Positions 43,518-54,940 are shown, counted from the first letter of the stretch. The stretch: DNA of 64,000 nucleotides from Siphonodentalium dalli (GCA_032622095.1 CP136064.1:277663614-277727613), one strand, 5' to 3'. The notes: generated by a model not told the origin, from the letters alone. Translations and numbers: made by a program.

Positions 43518-43635
43518 CCCATTACGGGTGCAAGGAAGGGCTTATTTAAAGGAAAGCCATCCCCTAAATCGATGTCCGATAAAGAGAATATTCCGGATGA
43601 CAGTGCAGAGAACTCCAATGATGGTACCAGCCAAG
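43518..43635 (+). CDS. BCL7: BCL7 exon 4
   Basis: The acceptor TATCTGCAG ends at 43517; the donor CCAAG/GTTAAT is at 43635/43636. It reads PITGARKGLFKGKPSPKSM then SDKENIPDDSAENSNDGTSQ, 39 codons plus one base. A short basic stretch is followed by the acidic/Ser/Asn-rich, probably disordered tail typical of BCL7 C-termini. The leftover G makes Asp with exon 5. Confidence 0.88.
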
Positions 43636-44094
43636 GTTAATTTCATCATCCTACTATCTAACTTATTCATTTCTCATCTATCTGGGGCAGCCCTTGAGTT
43701 CGGCATTTTTCTTCTGTGGCATTTCGTTAGAACTGCATGAAATTCTATATCGGCTTTAACAGCTTTTTCTGCAGCATTGCGTAATGGCTAATTTTTCAGG
43801 CTGCTGAGGTCCCTCTTACATTTCAGATCACTGGTGCATATACTATAAAACAAACATGACTCCATATAAATAACCACATTCTCTTTAAAAATTGTCTCAC
43901 AGAAGTCAGTTAACTTAATTATATAAACATGAACGAGATAAAAGTAGTAATGTCCACTTTAAGACAAGAGATGGTTGGTTTGTTTTGTTTTTGTTTGATT
44001 TTTTGAAATTTCAAGGAGTTTGGATATATTGAAGTGCTACATACCATAGCCATACCGTAAAATAGTGTGTCTGACTTTTGCAGAATTTAGTGAT
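43636..44094. other. BCL7 intron 4, nothing recognised
   Basis: AT-rich unique sequence. Confidence 0.4.
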
Positions 44095-44150
44095 TCTAGC
44101 ATCATCAAATTTACCTTCTGGGAACATCATTCTGCTTAGACCTCAACTGC
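44095..44150. repeat. Half copy of palindromic repeat, family D
   Basis: Only the right arm is left (AAATTTACCTTCTGGGAACA-TCATTCTGCTTAG). Confidence 0.6.
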
Positions 44151-44299
44151 TATGGGAGACCCCAACGATCAGATTGAAGTTCCCCAGTTAAAGTTGTTGA
44201 TGTTTGCACATTAGTCACCTCGTTTATATATATTATCTTCTGCAAATTAGGGGATATAGGTATTACAATGTTAATCTGAAACTATAGATACTTCCCAGA

Positions 44300-44440
44300 A
44301 GATGAGGCTTGTGCAGAATGAGGTCCCAAGATGGTGAATTTGGTGATGCTAGCCCGATGTGCTGGGTAACATCACTAGATTCACCCTCTGGGTACCTCAT
44401 CCTGCAAATGTCAGACACACTACTTCAAGGCTCACAATAG
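44300..44440. repeat. Palindromic repeat, family D, full copy
   Basis: Arms with GCAGAATGAGGTC and GACCTCATTCTGC-like ends around TGATGCTAGCCC; followed by GTCAGACACACTA and AAGGCT, as in most copies. Confidence 0.8.
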
Positions 44441-44521
44441 AATATTTATTCAACACTATACCATTCTTACTCCTTGAAAAGAATCAAAGCAAACAATCTG
44501 TATGTTTACACTGGAGCAGTA

Positions 44522-44877
44522 TTAACCCTTTACCCAACAAAACGGCCAAAACCGGCCAAATAAAGATTCAACAGCCTAAAATATCTTCGGTCCGTCTCAA
44601 TAGAACCATACAAATATGGATATCATTGGAACCGGCTCCTTGACCACATTGTGATGGTTACAGTTATGCCCTGTGCCAATGCATCCTCTTATATATGCGA
44701 GTCGACCATAGGTCGCCTCGCATATATAAGAGAATGCATTGGCCTAAAAAAAATCTTTTTTTAACACTTTTTACCATTTTTTCTTACATTCTTTAACAAT
44801 TTTATAATTTTTAATGTGTTAAGCCAATGCATTCTCAATGCATTGGCACAGGGCCGTTCTGTTGGGTAAAGGGTTAA
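44522..44877. mobile_element. TTAA double-hairpin MITE, family A copy 3, reverse orientation
   Basis: TTAA ends. One hairpin has lost its central part, leaving CCAATGCATTCTCAATGCATTGG-type remnants at 44823-44846, which shows that hairpins shrink by arm-to-arm deletion. Confidence 0.88.
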
Positions 44878-45262
44878 AGGTGATATATCGCTCCCGGGCC
44901 ACAATTACAACAACAACATAATTTTTATAAATCCCAAAGTCAAGATTACAAATAACTTTTTTTTGGTAACAAAACACTGACAAACTGAAGATTGTGTATA
45001 TTATTTGTCTATAAATGCACAATAAAGTGGTTTATTCCTGAGGTTGTAGAGCAAAATATCTGACATTTTACCTTGATGGAAAGTGCTAACAAGATAGAGT
45101 TCTCTCGCTTGCTACTCTCGGAACGTCTCCAAAAGCCTCGCAGATACATTTGGAGTGTAGCAAGTGGGAAAACTATATCCCTGTCTGAGATCGCCTGAAC
45201 TTTCATGGTCAATCTTTTTCGGTATTATACCAGAAAATTTGAAATGAAATCAATAGCATTTG

Positions 45263-45385
45263 AGACCTCATCAGAATGAGGTCCTCAAAGGGTGAAGTTA
45301 GTGATGCTTAGCCCGCCATGCATAATACCGTCACTAAATTCACACTCTGGGACCTCATTCTGCCAATATCAGACACACTTTTTCA
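45263..45385. repeat. Palindromic repeat, family D
   Basis: TCAGAATGAGGTCCTCAAAG / GGGACCTCATTCTGCC arms with GCTTAGCCCGCCATG centre. Confidence 0.8.
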
Positions 45386-45892
45386 TGATTTCACCCCAAA
45401 TTTTGTGCTTGTTAATGTGAGATAATTTTTTACATGTGTAGAAATGAAGCAAGAGGCAAATCTTGATTTATGGGATCTCAGAGACAAAACAAATCAACGT
45501 CTCATAACAAAAATAATGAAGAAGATATGCAATCCAGTTCATCACACTGTAGAACTGTCAAATTTTCTTACATTCATGTAGCTGTTGCATTATTGGTCTC
45601 CGGAAAAAAGTCACTCAGCGTGAATTCTATGGGAATAAAGTGCTCATACCAAGATTTCATTTAGGTGTGAAAATATAATTTGTTAATGAGCCTTGATTTT
45701 CATCGCTACCATCAACCATGACACATTAGACATATCCTGCTGCCCTCATCAATAGAAATTAGAGTAAAACCTCTCCAAAACTGAAACAACCCATTTTCTA
45801 TAATAATCGAGATCAATGAGTCGCGACCATTTTGGATTTATCCAGCCCCCGTTCCGCATTTTAAGTGCTACAGGTCAAGTTCTGGAGGTGCA

Positions 45893-45975
45893 TTCCATAT
45901 ATGGAACTTTTGAATATTCATGATTCCATATATGGAATTCATGAATAGTCAAAAGCTCCATATATGGAATCATGA
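45893..45975. repeat. Hairpin with three CCATATATGG boxes
   Basis: CCATATATGGAACTTTTGAA and its inverse flank a central TTCCATATATGGAATTCATG. Each box is a perfect 10-bp palindrome resembling a CArG/SRF-type site. Confidence 0.6.
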
Positions 45976-46114
45976 ATATTGGTGATGTTCACCCATTATT
46001 CGCCTCGATTATGAATTTCATCTTCTGCAAATTAGGAGATACATGTATAGAAACTGAACATGGAGGGAAAGAGTAATCATAAACATTGTAAAAAATCTGA
46101 GACTATAGATTCTT

Positions 46115-46250
46115 CACAGAAGATGAGTCCTGAGCAGAATGAGGTCGCCAAAGGGTGAATTTGGTGATTCTAGCCGGCTGTGTGGGGTATCATCACTAAA
46201 TTCACCCTCTGGGGACCTCATTCTGCAAATGTCAGACACACTATTTTAAG
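46115..46250. repeat. Palindromic repeat, family D
   Basis: Full copy directly before a TTAA element. Confidence 0.8.
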
Positions 46251-46252
46251 GC

Positions 46253-46633
46253 TTAACCCTTTACCCAACAGAAGGGCCCTGTGCCAATGCATTCTCTTAT
46301 ATATGCGAGTCGACCATAGGTCGCCTCGCATATATAAGAGAATGCATTGGCTTAACACATTACAAATTATAAAATTGTTAAAGAATGTAAGAAAAAATGG
46401 TAAAAAGTGTTAAAAAAATAGGCCAATGCATTCTCTTATATATGCGAGGCGACCTATGGTTGACTCGCATATATAAGAGAATGCATTGGCACAGGGCATA
46501 ACTGTAACTATCACAATGTGGTCAAGGAGCCGGTTCCAATGATATCCATATTTGTATGGTTCTATTGAGACAGACCGAAGATATTTTAGGCTGTTGAAGC
46601 TTTATTTGGCCGGTTTGTTGGGTAAAGGGTTAA
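46253..46633. mobile_element. TTAA double-hairpin MITE, family A copy 4
   Basis: Both hairpins present; a shorter spacer and GGCCGG tail than copy 1. Confidence 0.88.
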
Positions 46634-46669
46634 ATCAATGCCTCAATATGAGTTACATGGGTGTCTTAT

Positions 46670-46932
46670 TTAACCCTTCCATGACTGGAGTTTGAAATTT
46701 GGAGAAAACTCTGTGCCAATGCATTCTCTTATATATGCGAGTCTCCCATAGGGAACCTCGCATATATAAGATAATACATTGGCCTAACCCTATTTAAATA
46801 CCCTGACCTTGTAAGCCAGTGCATTCTCTTATATATGCGAGGCTTCCTATGGGAGACTTTCAAATATAAGAGAATGCACTGGCACAGAACTTAAATGCTG
46901 CACCAGCACAGCTCCCATCATCAAAGGGTTAA
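46670..46932. mobile_element. TTAA element, family B, with two hairpins
   Basis: Ends TTAACCCTTCCATGACTGGA and ATCAAAGGGTTAA. Two hairpins built on the same GCATTCTCTTATATATGCGAG arm as family A but with a CTCCCATAGGGA-type loop. Between them is a CCTGACCTTGTAAG segment. Confidence 0.85.
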
Positions 46933-47594
46933 ACTTTTTTTAATCTGTTACTTTTTCTTTGGGTCCAGAATTTTCATTCAGAGAATATCCAGTATATGTG
47001 GGGAATTTTCATTGAACAGTTTCATCATGATTTCAAGACATCTGATTTGGGGAGGTTTTAATATAGCATGAATTTTTTGTATTTGTTAGCGATTACATGG
47101 CTTTTTGTAAATTTTTGACAGTTTTACTGCCAAAATGTTATCCCTTTAGGTTATATTTTTTGCATGTCTTCGCAGCTATGGCAGGAATGTTTAGTATCGC
47201 TTAGGCTTACTTACCAGTATACGTTAACGTTATGCATGCATTTATTGATTTACATCAAGCAAATACATCTATTCAATTCTTTTACTCTAATCCTTTCTGT
47301 ACTAAATGCTCATCGACGAGTAGTTCCCATTGGAAATGTTCAGATAAAAAATTCAACAAACAACCAAACGTCTTCTGTTGAACCTATTATTTAAACATTT
47401 CCCACCAATGAATATTAATTCTTCTGCACTTGTATTATCTTATAACACATGTTTTCGGGTTATTCATAAACATGTAACAGCTACGGTAAGCTTATGTTGC
47501 ATTATCAGGCATGTCACATCTGATGTCTATCCAACACCTTATTAGATTGAGATTTGATGCCAAAATACTGCATCTTCTTTGGCAAGCCTTGAAA
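46933..47594. other. BCL7 intron 4, nothing recognised
   Basis: AT-rich; no ORF or repeat identified. Confidence 0.4.
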
Positions 47595-47830
47595 TAGGGT
47601 GTCTTGTCATTTGCAGAATGAGGTCCCCAGAGGGTGAATTTAGTGATGCTACCCCGCATAGCGGGCTAGCATCACCAAACTCACCCTCTGGGAACCTCAT
47701 TCTGCTGAGGTGTAAGCAGAATGAGGTCCCAAGAGGGTGAATTTGGTGATGCTAGCCCGCTATGCAGGGCAGCATCACTAAATTCACCCTCTGGGGACCT
47801 CATTCTGAAAATGACAGACACACTATTTCA
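47595..47830. repeat. Two adjacent copies of palindromic repeat, family D
   Basis: Copies at about 47615-47705 and 47717-47807. The segments ATTTGCAGAATGAGGTCCCC and GAACCTCATTCTGCTGAGG abut, forming a larger cruciform-capable unit also seen at 54090-54275. Confidence 0.85.
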
Positions 47831-48066
47831 AGGCTTGTTCTTTGGTGCCAATATTATGCTCAACTATTACAACCGTAATTTTCGAAAATAAAACAATATA
47901 TCCGACACTAACTAGCAAAATAACCAAGCTAATAACCACCGTAAAAATGACCCAATCTTTTTGTTGATAAATTTGAACTAATTGCTAGATGTATCTGCTT
48001 GGAACATTTGAGATGTTTGACTATTTATTTTGATTCTGTTTTGCTAAGAGGATTTTACTTCAACAG

Positions 48067-48159
48067 ATGCTACAGCGAACGGTGAATGTAAAACGGAAGA
48101 GAATGGCGTATCTGAAGCTTCGCAGAATAATGGCAGTGAATGTGATCAGTCACAGCTAG
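48067..48159 (+). CDS. BCL7: BCL7 exon 5
   Basis: The acceptor CTTCAACAG ends at 48066; the donor GCTAG/GTAGAA is at 48159/48160. It reads DATANGECKTEENGVSEAS then QNNGSECDQSQL and leaves G for exon 6. Acidic/polar. The end of the exon and the start of the intron are duplicated 111 bases downstream (48261-48280). Confidence 0.88.
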   Translation: MLQRTVNVKRKRMAYLKLRRIMAVNVISHS

Positions 48160-48560
48160 GTAGAATGCTTCGGCTTATTTATACCACGATCGCCTATCTT
48201 ACTATATAAATAAAGCCATCTGTTTATACCACGATCATCTATTTTACTATATAAATAAAGTCACAGCTAGGTAGAATGCTTCGGCTTATTTATACCACGA
48301 TCGCCTATCTTACTATATAAATAAAGCCATCTGTTTATACCATGATCGCCTATCTTACTATATAAATAAAGCCGTTTGTTTATACCACGATCGCCTATCT
48401 TACTATATAAATAAAGTCATCTGTTCATACCACGATCACCTATCTTACTATATAAATAAAGTCATCTGTTTATACCACGATCGCCTATCTTACTATATAA
48501 ATAAAGCCATCTGTTTATACCACGATCGCCTATCTTACTATATAAATAAAGCCATCTGTT
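48160..48560. repeat. 45-bp tandem array, about eight copies, including a second exon 5 donor
   Basis: The unit is TTTATACCACGATCGCC plus TATCTTACTATATAAATAAAG-type sequence and CCATCTG. Between copies 2 and 3 lies a second copy of TCACAGCTAG/GTAGAATGCT, the exon 5/intron 5 junction, so the amplified block includes the splice site. Confidence 0.92.
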
Positions 48561-48616
48561 TAAATTTTACATTTAACCAACACCTGTTGATTAAACGTGC
48601 CTACTGTTGATTAAAC

Positions 48617-48781
48617 TTCGCAGAGTGGATTAAACTTTCTCCATACAATTTGAACAGAAAAGTGTTTATCCATCGCATTGTAAAGATCGTGGCATAAACT
48701 TCGCAGAGTGGATTAAATATTCTCCATACAATTTGAACGGAAAAGTGTTTATCCATCACATTGTAAAGATCGTGGCATAAA
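48617..48781. repeat. 82-bp tandem repeat, two copies
   Basis: CTTCGCAGAGTGGATTAAA starts at 48617 and 48699; copies about 95% identical. Confidence 0.9.
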
Positions 48782-48784
48782 CAA

Positions 48785-48926
48785 AATATACGCATAGTGT
48801 TTCTGAATAACAAATTTAATCCACAAGTGGGATTGGTGATTTACACCACGAGCTGAAGCTCGTGGTGTAAATTGCCAATCCCACTTGTGGATTAAATTTG
48901 TTATTCAGAAACACTATGCGTATATT
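48785..48926. mobile_element. 142-bp fold-back with 69-bp arms
   Basis: AATATACGCATAGTGTTTCT...CACCACGAGCT, then GAAG, then the near-exact inverse (one or two mismatches near ATTGG-GATTTACA). It follows directly on the 82-bp repeat, part of whose flank it shares. Confidence 0.85.
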
Positions 48927-49011
48927 CTATATATAACGCTCAGTTAGGCCAAGCAAAAATATTATCTGATGCTCAGGTTCCCCCAACTCACTGGTTTTGA
49001 TATGCACATCG

Positions 49012-49611
49012 TTAAAGGGGTACTGTACGCCATTTTCAATAAATTCCCGGTGATAACAACGATCTATTATCGATACTATATAGAAATATAAGTAATGTGA
49101 GTCGAAGATGTATTCTGTAAACGCTCAGGTTAATAGGCTATCTTAAAATTTAATAATTTAAAAGTTAATAATTTAATATAAATTGATTTTATGGCTCCAG
49201 CCATAAAATGGCGTCTCTTAAAATTGGAATTTCCGTGTACAAAACGTAATCAAATTATAATTGAGGGATACTGGATTAATAAAACAATTGCACACACGAT
49301 CGTTTGAAACATTATGCTTATACGGGGAGAAAACCCAAGCCACTCATTGACTAGTGACCATACACTAACTTAAATGAGTATATGGGACTACTAAGCATAT
49401 AATATAATGTTTATTTGATTCATTTGGTTGAAAACTGTACAAAAATTACTCGACAACGACAATTTGTATTTTTGCATTCCGGTAAATTTGCCATCCGTAA
49501 CAATACTTCGTACTCAACAGACTTTCAAAAAATGGAAAAGTTGTTACCTTATTCTCCGACTCGGGGATTATAGAAACCAACAACAACATCTTGGGTACAG
49601 TACCCCTTTAA
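49012..49611. mobile_element. 600-bp TTAA element
   Basis: Ends TTAAAGGGGTACTGTAC and GTACAGTACCCCTTTAA, perfect inverse over 17 bases, including TTAA on both sides. Interior AT-rich, no ORF of note. The target preference suggests mobilisation by a piggyBac- or Kolobok-type enzyme. Confidence 0.8.
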
Positions 49612-49844
49612 AATATGGTGTGTTATGCTTCTGGATGACACTTCAGTTAGGGTAACTTGATCAACACCTTGGCTTGTGGCTGAATCATCTCAAAATACAA
49701 CTTCCATATTATTTTTTGCATTATATCTTTTGAGACCATTTAGATTTCCACTACCATACAAATATAATGTCTGCCAATTTCTTGTCATTGTCTAATCTTC
49801 GTGTTTAGATTTATATGATTAAAGAGAAGTCATGCCTGTGAATA

Positions 49845-49970
49845 AGCGTGTCTGACATTTCTAGAATGAGGTTCCCAGAGGGTGAATTTAGTGACACTCT
49901 CTCGCACGGTGGGCTAGAGTCACCAAATTCACCATCTGGGAACCTCATTCTGCTTAGGCCTCAACTACTT
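49845..49970. repeat. Palindromic repeat, family D
   Basis: Preceded by GTGTCTGACATTTCTAG; arms AGAATGAGGTTCCCAGAGGG and GGGAACCTCATTCTGC. Confidence 0.8.
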
Positions 49971-50124
49971 TTGGGTGACCTGGGATCAGATTAAAGTTCC
50001 CAAGTTGAAGTTGGCCATGTTCACCCAGTAGTCACCTCAATTATGGATATTAGCAAATTAGGGGATTTAGAAACTGAACAGAAGGGAAAAAGTAACTAAA
50101 ACAATGTTAATTTGAGACTGTAGA

Positions 50125-50245
50125 TGAGGCCTAGCAATGTCCACAGAGGATGAAGTTGGTGATGCTAGTCCATTGTGCAGGGTAGCATCACTAAATTCAC
50201 CCTCTGAGGACCTCATTCTGCAAATATCAGACACACCATTTCCAG
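50125..50245. repeat. Palindromic repeat, family D
   Basis: Left arm degraded (GCAATGTCCACAGAGG), right arm intact (CCTCTGAGGACCTCATTCTG). Confidence 0.75.
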
Positions 50246-50885
50246 GATTGAGTGAAGTGCATAATGTGACTCAGATTGTTCAAGGTTATCTTTCATTGCT
50301 GTTTTGTTTCCTGTCATTGCATTCTCCCTGCTGAAATCAATGATTTATCACCTGAGAATCAAAAACATAATTTTGCGTGACCTAACAAATTTTTAGATTT
50401 TTCATATCTTCCAATTGTACTGTGTCTACGGGAAGTCTGTTGGAATAGAAGGGTACAAGGCCTAGGTAATATGGATAAATTAATTCAATCAGCAAGTGTT
50501 GAATTTCAGATACTGATTTTGACCGGTCTTTCCAGTACATGTATTTACATTTAAAAATATGCAGCCATTTGCAGACAGTGTAGAGATTATTTAACTTAGA
50601 TGCACTTGACAACAAATTTGTATTTTAAATAATGTCAACCTAATCAGAATACAGTTTAATATGTGATACATTCATAATCAGTCAAAAATGATTCTGATCT
50701 GTCATCTGTGAGCAAGATTTGGCTGTTGTTTGGCGTTCAGACAAATCTGTTGCATTGGTCCATATGTTGCCTTCACACTATCCGTTATCTGCATTAAACC
50801 ATTCTCATGTTAGTTTCACTCCCATTTGTTGATATAAGTGTGTTTTGTCGAGGTTTTGGATCATGTTATAAATAGAATCTACAAC
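50246..50885. other. BCL7 intron 5, nothing recognised
   Basis: AT-rich; no ORF or repeat identified. Confidence 0.4.
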
Positions 50886-51333
50886 GAGTCCCCAGTTTAT
50901 AGCGGAATTTACAAAACTCATCCAATGAGTTAGGTCTGGACCTCGCCAAAGGCTCGATCCAGACCTAATTTACTGTACTCATTTTGTAAATAGAGGATCT
51001 CACATGAGTTTCTATTTTATACGTAATTTATCAACCGAGTTCACTAAATTCGATTTGAGCCGAGGTTTACCGAGGCTCAAATAGAATTTAGAGGACGAGG
51101 TTGATAAATTACGTATAAAATAGGACGAGTGTGAGATACCTTTTATCACATGATCAAATAAACCCGAAATATTCATCGAAAACAACAATCATAAACTACA
51201 GCGATCGCAAGTTATTTGAAGAACGCCGTGACGTCATCGCACGCGCTGATATTAATTGTGTCTATTACCGATAATTATTAAACTGCTTTTATGGCCAAAT
51301 TATGTGATAAATTCCACTATAAACTGGGGACTC
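50886..51333. mobile_element. 450-bp inverted-end element with inner fold-backs
   Basis: Left GAGTCCCCAGTTTATAGCGG and right inverse (CACTATAAACTGGGGACTC). Inside are two further inverted pairs, one around TTAGGTCTGGACC / GATCCAGACCTAA (50930-50970) and one around TTTTATACGTAATTTATCAA (51020-51122). Confidence 0.8.
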
Positions 51334-51416
51334 AAGCCATATTTCCGACTAAATCATGAAAAATTACCCATAATTCTGCTGTGGTTAAGGTGTCCATTAT
51401 TTAGGGCATTACTGTA
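51332..51416. mobile_element. Single arm of fold-back MITE, family E
   Basis: CAAGCCATATTTCCGACTAA to GGCATTACTGTA; directly abuts the previous element. Confidence 0.75.
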
Positions 51417-51594
51417 TGTGGTACCTTAAACCTTTCAGAACGACACCAGCTCTAGATTTTCTTCCCATATATTTACGCAACTAAAAAATTGATTCAGAAA
51501 AGAAACGATCTCAAATTTATAGAAAATATAAGAAACAAAACACTTATTCAGCACTATATCAACGAATATGTTAGGAAATGTTCTGTTATAGACC

Positions 51595-51868
51595 TGTATG
51601 TTTAGAGATACAGTTACATGTAATATGACCATACGCTAGCGTAATTAACAAACCACAGCTAAATCACACACATAAGGTATATACATGTATGTTTAGAGAT
51701 ACCTCTTCATGTAATATGACCATACACTAGCGTAATTAACGAACCACAGCTAAATCACACACATAAGGTATATAGACCAGTATGTTAGAGATACCTCTTC
51801 ATGTAATATGACCATACCCTAGCGTAATTAACAAACCGCAGCTAAATCACACACATAAGGTATATATG
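51595..51868. repeat. 91-92-bp tandem repeat, three copies
   Basis: TAATATGACCATAC occurs at 51621, 51712 and 51804, followed by CTAGCGTAATTAAC and CCACAGCTAAATCACACAC. Confidence 0.9.
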
Positions 51869-52249
51869 TGGCTGATTTAATGTTATAAAAATAAGTTCAT
51901 TTATATGTATTCCCATCAAATAAGATTCACTTAGGTCTTACATCATTGGGTGATTATTATTAATTACACTCTGGACACAAGGGCTCATTGAAAGAGGGGG
52001 CCCAAGTAGCAATTTATTGTATAAATTAGGTCAATCAAATATCCTGGTATATGAGAAATCCGAGATTCACAACTAGAAATGAGTGTTCATACGGACACAG
52101 ATCCGGTAGACCGTATTATCAATACCCCATGTATTTGAAACATGATGTAAAACAGCCAAAGTGTACCCGTCATCCTCTCAGGACGCCTCAAGACACAGTA
52201 CAAATGTAATGCATGAGAACATACCAAGCCTTGAAATAGTGTTTATCAT

Positions 52250-52330
52250 TTGCAGAATGAGGTCCCCAGAGGGTGAATTTAGTGACCCTATCCCACACCA
52301 CGGGCTAGCATTACCAAATTCATGCATTTT
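52250..52330. repeat. Partial palindromic repeat, family D
   Basis: Left arm TTTGCAGAATGAGGTCCCCA intact, right arm cut at ACCAAATTCATG. Confidence 0.65.
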
Positions 52331-52429
52331 ATCTTCTTCAAATTATGGGATATAGAAACTGAACAGAAGGGAAAAAGTAACTCACAGCAATGTTAATTTG
52401 TGACTATAGATACTTCCCAAAAGATGAGG

Positions 52430-52562
52430 CCTAAGCAGAATGAGTTCTCCAGAGGGTGAATTTAGTGATACTAGCCCACTTTTCAGAGTAGTGTCACTAA
52501 ATTTACCCACTGGGCACATTCTGCAAATGACAAACACACTATCAAACACTATTTTAAGGCTT
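52430..52562. repeat. Palindromic repeat, family D, degraded
   Basis: AGCAGAATGAGTTCTCCAGA / CACTGGGCACATTCTGC, followed by CAAACACACTATC. Confidence 0.7.
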
Positions 52563-52617
52563 GGAACAAACAGGCTGGAAAGTCATCTCAAGTGTATATG
52601 ATGTGATCCTACTAATT

Positions 52618-52822
52618 TACAGTAATGCTCTAAGTAATTGACTTCTTAACCACAGCAGAATTATGGGTAACTTTTCAGGATTTAGTCGGAAATATGGCTT
52701 GTTGCCATTCATCAGAAAGCTTTCCGATGAATGGCAACAAGCCATATTTCCGACTAAATCCTGAAAAGTTACCCATAATTCTGCTGTGGTTAAGAAGTTG
52801 ATTACTTTAGAGCTTTACTGTA
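52618..52822. mobile_element. Fold-back MITE, family E, complete
   Basis: TACAGTAATGC and an inverse GC-TTTACTGTA end with TA borders, as in Tc1/mariner MITEs. Two 90-bp arms (TTAACCACAGCAGAATTATG, GGTAACTTTTCAGGATTTAG, CGGAAATATGGCTTGTTGCC) meet at CAGAAAGCTTTCCG. Confidence 0.85.
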
Positions 52823-52904
52823 CTATCAGCAGTCCTTGCTGATTTAGCTATGATGTTCTTGTTGGTGGGGCAAAGTAACGCATATACAATGTACATGTAC
52901 AAGA

Positions 52905-53060
52905 TAATGCACTGGCTTACAAGGTCAAGGTAAATATTGTCAGGCCAATGTATTTTCTGATATATGTGAGGCTCCCATCGCATATATAAGAGAATGTAAT
53001 GGCACAGGGGTTTCACAAAATTTCAGGAAGCTCCAGTCATAGAAGGGTAACAAGGGTTAA
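52905..53060. mobile_element. Degraded family B element
   Basis: AATGCACTGGCTTACAAGGT, GCATATATAAGAGAATG and CAGTCATAGAAGGGTAACAA-GGGTTAA; left end lost. Confidence 0.6.
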
Positions 53061-53100
53061 AGTGATATTTTCTCAAAATGTCATTTGCGATGTCTTTGTA

Positions 53101-53364
53101 TAAAGGTACTCAATCCGATCCGATTAACAATAATAGCCACTTGATTTTAGAGTTATCCATCTTACATCCGCAATGTGTCTGTTTTGATCACATGGTTCTG
53201 CCAACTTGTGGGCTACATCTCCGAAAATTAATAGATTTCAAAAATTGATATCTAATCACTCTGAGCTTTGATGGGTGGGTTCCTCGACTCGAATCAAATA
53301 TTTTTTACCCCCAAAGCCAAAGAAATAGTAATATAGGACCCTGTGATCAGATTGAGTACCTTTA
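53101..53364. mobile_element. Complete 264-bp MITE, GGTACTCAATC family
   Basis: TA/AAGGTACTCAATCCGAT and ATCAGATTGAGTACCTT/TA form the inverted ends. The interior matches the copies at 18792, 19501 and 61480. TA target suggests a mariner-type transposase. Confidence 0.85.
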
Positions 53365-54070
53365 ATAGGCAAGGAAAATTTACTTGTCATATGAAACATG
53401 CATAAACATAACATTTTAAAATAATGGATGTGCTGGTTGTTGCAAAACAATCGAAGGGCCCAACTTCTTTATAGCCGATTTACAACTACTGACATAGCCA
53501 TAATTAACATACTTTAAAATGTGTATGATCTTGAAAATTGTATACAGATAAATATTTTTCTTCGATTGGTCCGGATCAGCCAAGGACATCTAAAATGACA
53601 TTTGAAATAATGGTACTATTTATACTGGAATCAGCTTGTCCGTCAGTCTGTCCTTTGGGAAGTCCATCCGTCCGTGGATACAATTTTGTTCGAACTTTTA
53701 TTCCTACATATTGCAGTCCATTTTTTAAAACTTGGCCCAGATATATAGTACCATGGGAATCTGTGCACCTGCGATTATGAGGTCCGTCAGACATTTTTTT
53801 GTGGGGTTTTTCGGATTTTCACAACATGCAGAACTTTGTCCGTGCTTGTATTCGTACATTTTCAAGTCAATTTTTTAAACAATTTTATTTGCAGTTTTTC
53901 TCGACTGCGATCTCTAGTTCTTAACAGCATCATTTACCCCCACCAACATCATAGATAAATCAGCAAGAAGTTAGAACCACCATAGTGTTATAGTAGGATC
54001 ACCTGACTAATAGATCATACCCTGATTGGCTTGAATCTTTACTCTGGCTACATCCATACAGACCAAGCTT
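53365..54070. other. BCL7 intron 5, dispersed repeat-like, no gene
   Basis: The stretch 53560-53900 with TTCGAACTTTTATTCCTACATA / TTGTATTCGTACATTTTCAAG-like repeated phrases looks like two diverged copies of one dispersed repeat about 130 bases apart. Confidence 0.4.
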
Positions 54071-54074
54071 TGAA

Positions 54075-54300
54075 ATAGTGCATCTGTCATTTGCAGAATG
54101 AGGTTCCCAGAGGGTGAATTTAGTGATGCTAGCATCACCAAATTCACCCTCTGGGAACCTCATTCTGCTGAGGTATAAGCAGAATGAGGTCCCCAGAGGG
54201 TGAATTTGGTGATGCTAGCCCGCTATGCAGGGTAGCATCACTAAATTCACCCTCTGGGGACCTCATTCTGCAAATGACAGGCACACTATTTCAAGCAAGG
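54075..54300. repeat. Two adjacent copies of palindromic repeat, family D
   Basis: Copies at 54096-54173 and 54180-54275, same head-to-tail arrangement as at 47595; the first lacks the central AGCCCGC. Confidence 0.85.
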
Positions 54301-54484
54301 CTTGTAAGCGATGCAAATCAAAACTGGCTCAACAAAGTAACAAGTTATGCAATTTCAAGCTAGGACCTTCATCTGCTGTGAACTACATTATTAAGGAACA
54401 GATATTAACTGAGAAATATTTTACCAATGATGTTTTTTCAGCGTTATAAATTTCCCTGTCAGAACATCAAAAAGTTCCCAGGTT

Positions 54485-54874
54485 TTAACCCTTTACCCAA
54501 CAGAACGGCCCTGTGCCAATGCATTCTCTTATATATGCGAGTCGACCATAGGTCGCCTCGCATATATAAGAGAATGCATTGGCTTAACACATTAAACATT
54601 ATAAAATTGTTAAAGAATGTAAGAAAAAATGGTAAAAAGTGTTAAAAAAAGATTTTTTTTAGGCCAATGCATTCTCTTATATATGCGAGGCGACCTATGG
54701 TCGACTCGCATATATAAGAGAATGCATTGGCACAGGGCATAACTGTAACCATCACAATGTGGTCAATGAGCCGGTTCCAATGATATCCATATTTGTATGG
54801 TTTTATTGAGACAGACCCAAGATAATTTAGGCTGTTGCAGCTTTATTTGGCCGGTTTGTTGGGTAAAGGGTTAA
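54485..54874. mobile_element. TTAA double-hairpin MITE, family A copy 5
   Basis: Both hairpins intact, TTAA ends. Confidence 0.88.
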
Positions 54875-54940
54875 ACTGGGGGAGTATGATCTCTACGGGT
54901 GTAGCAAGGGTAGAGATTCATGGAATGATCAACTTGGCCA

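Noticed and set aside
43339-43740. 133-codon open frame across BCL7 exon 4
   Set aside because: Wrong frame for exon 4; the spliced phase from exons 3 and 5 requires the frame starting PITGARKG.
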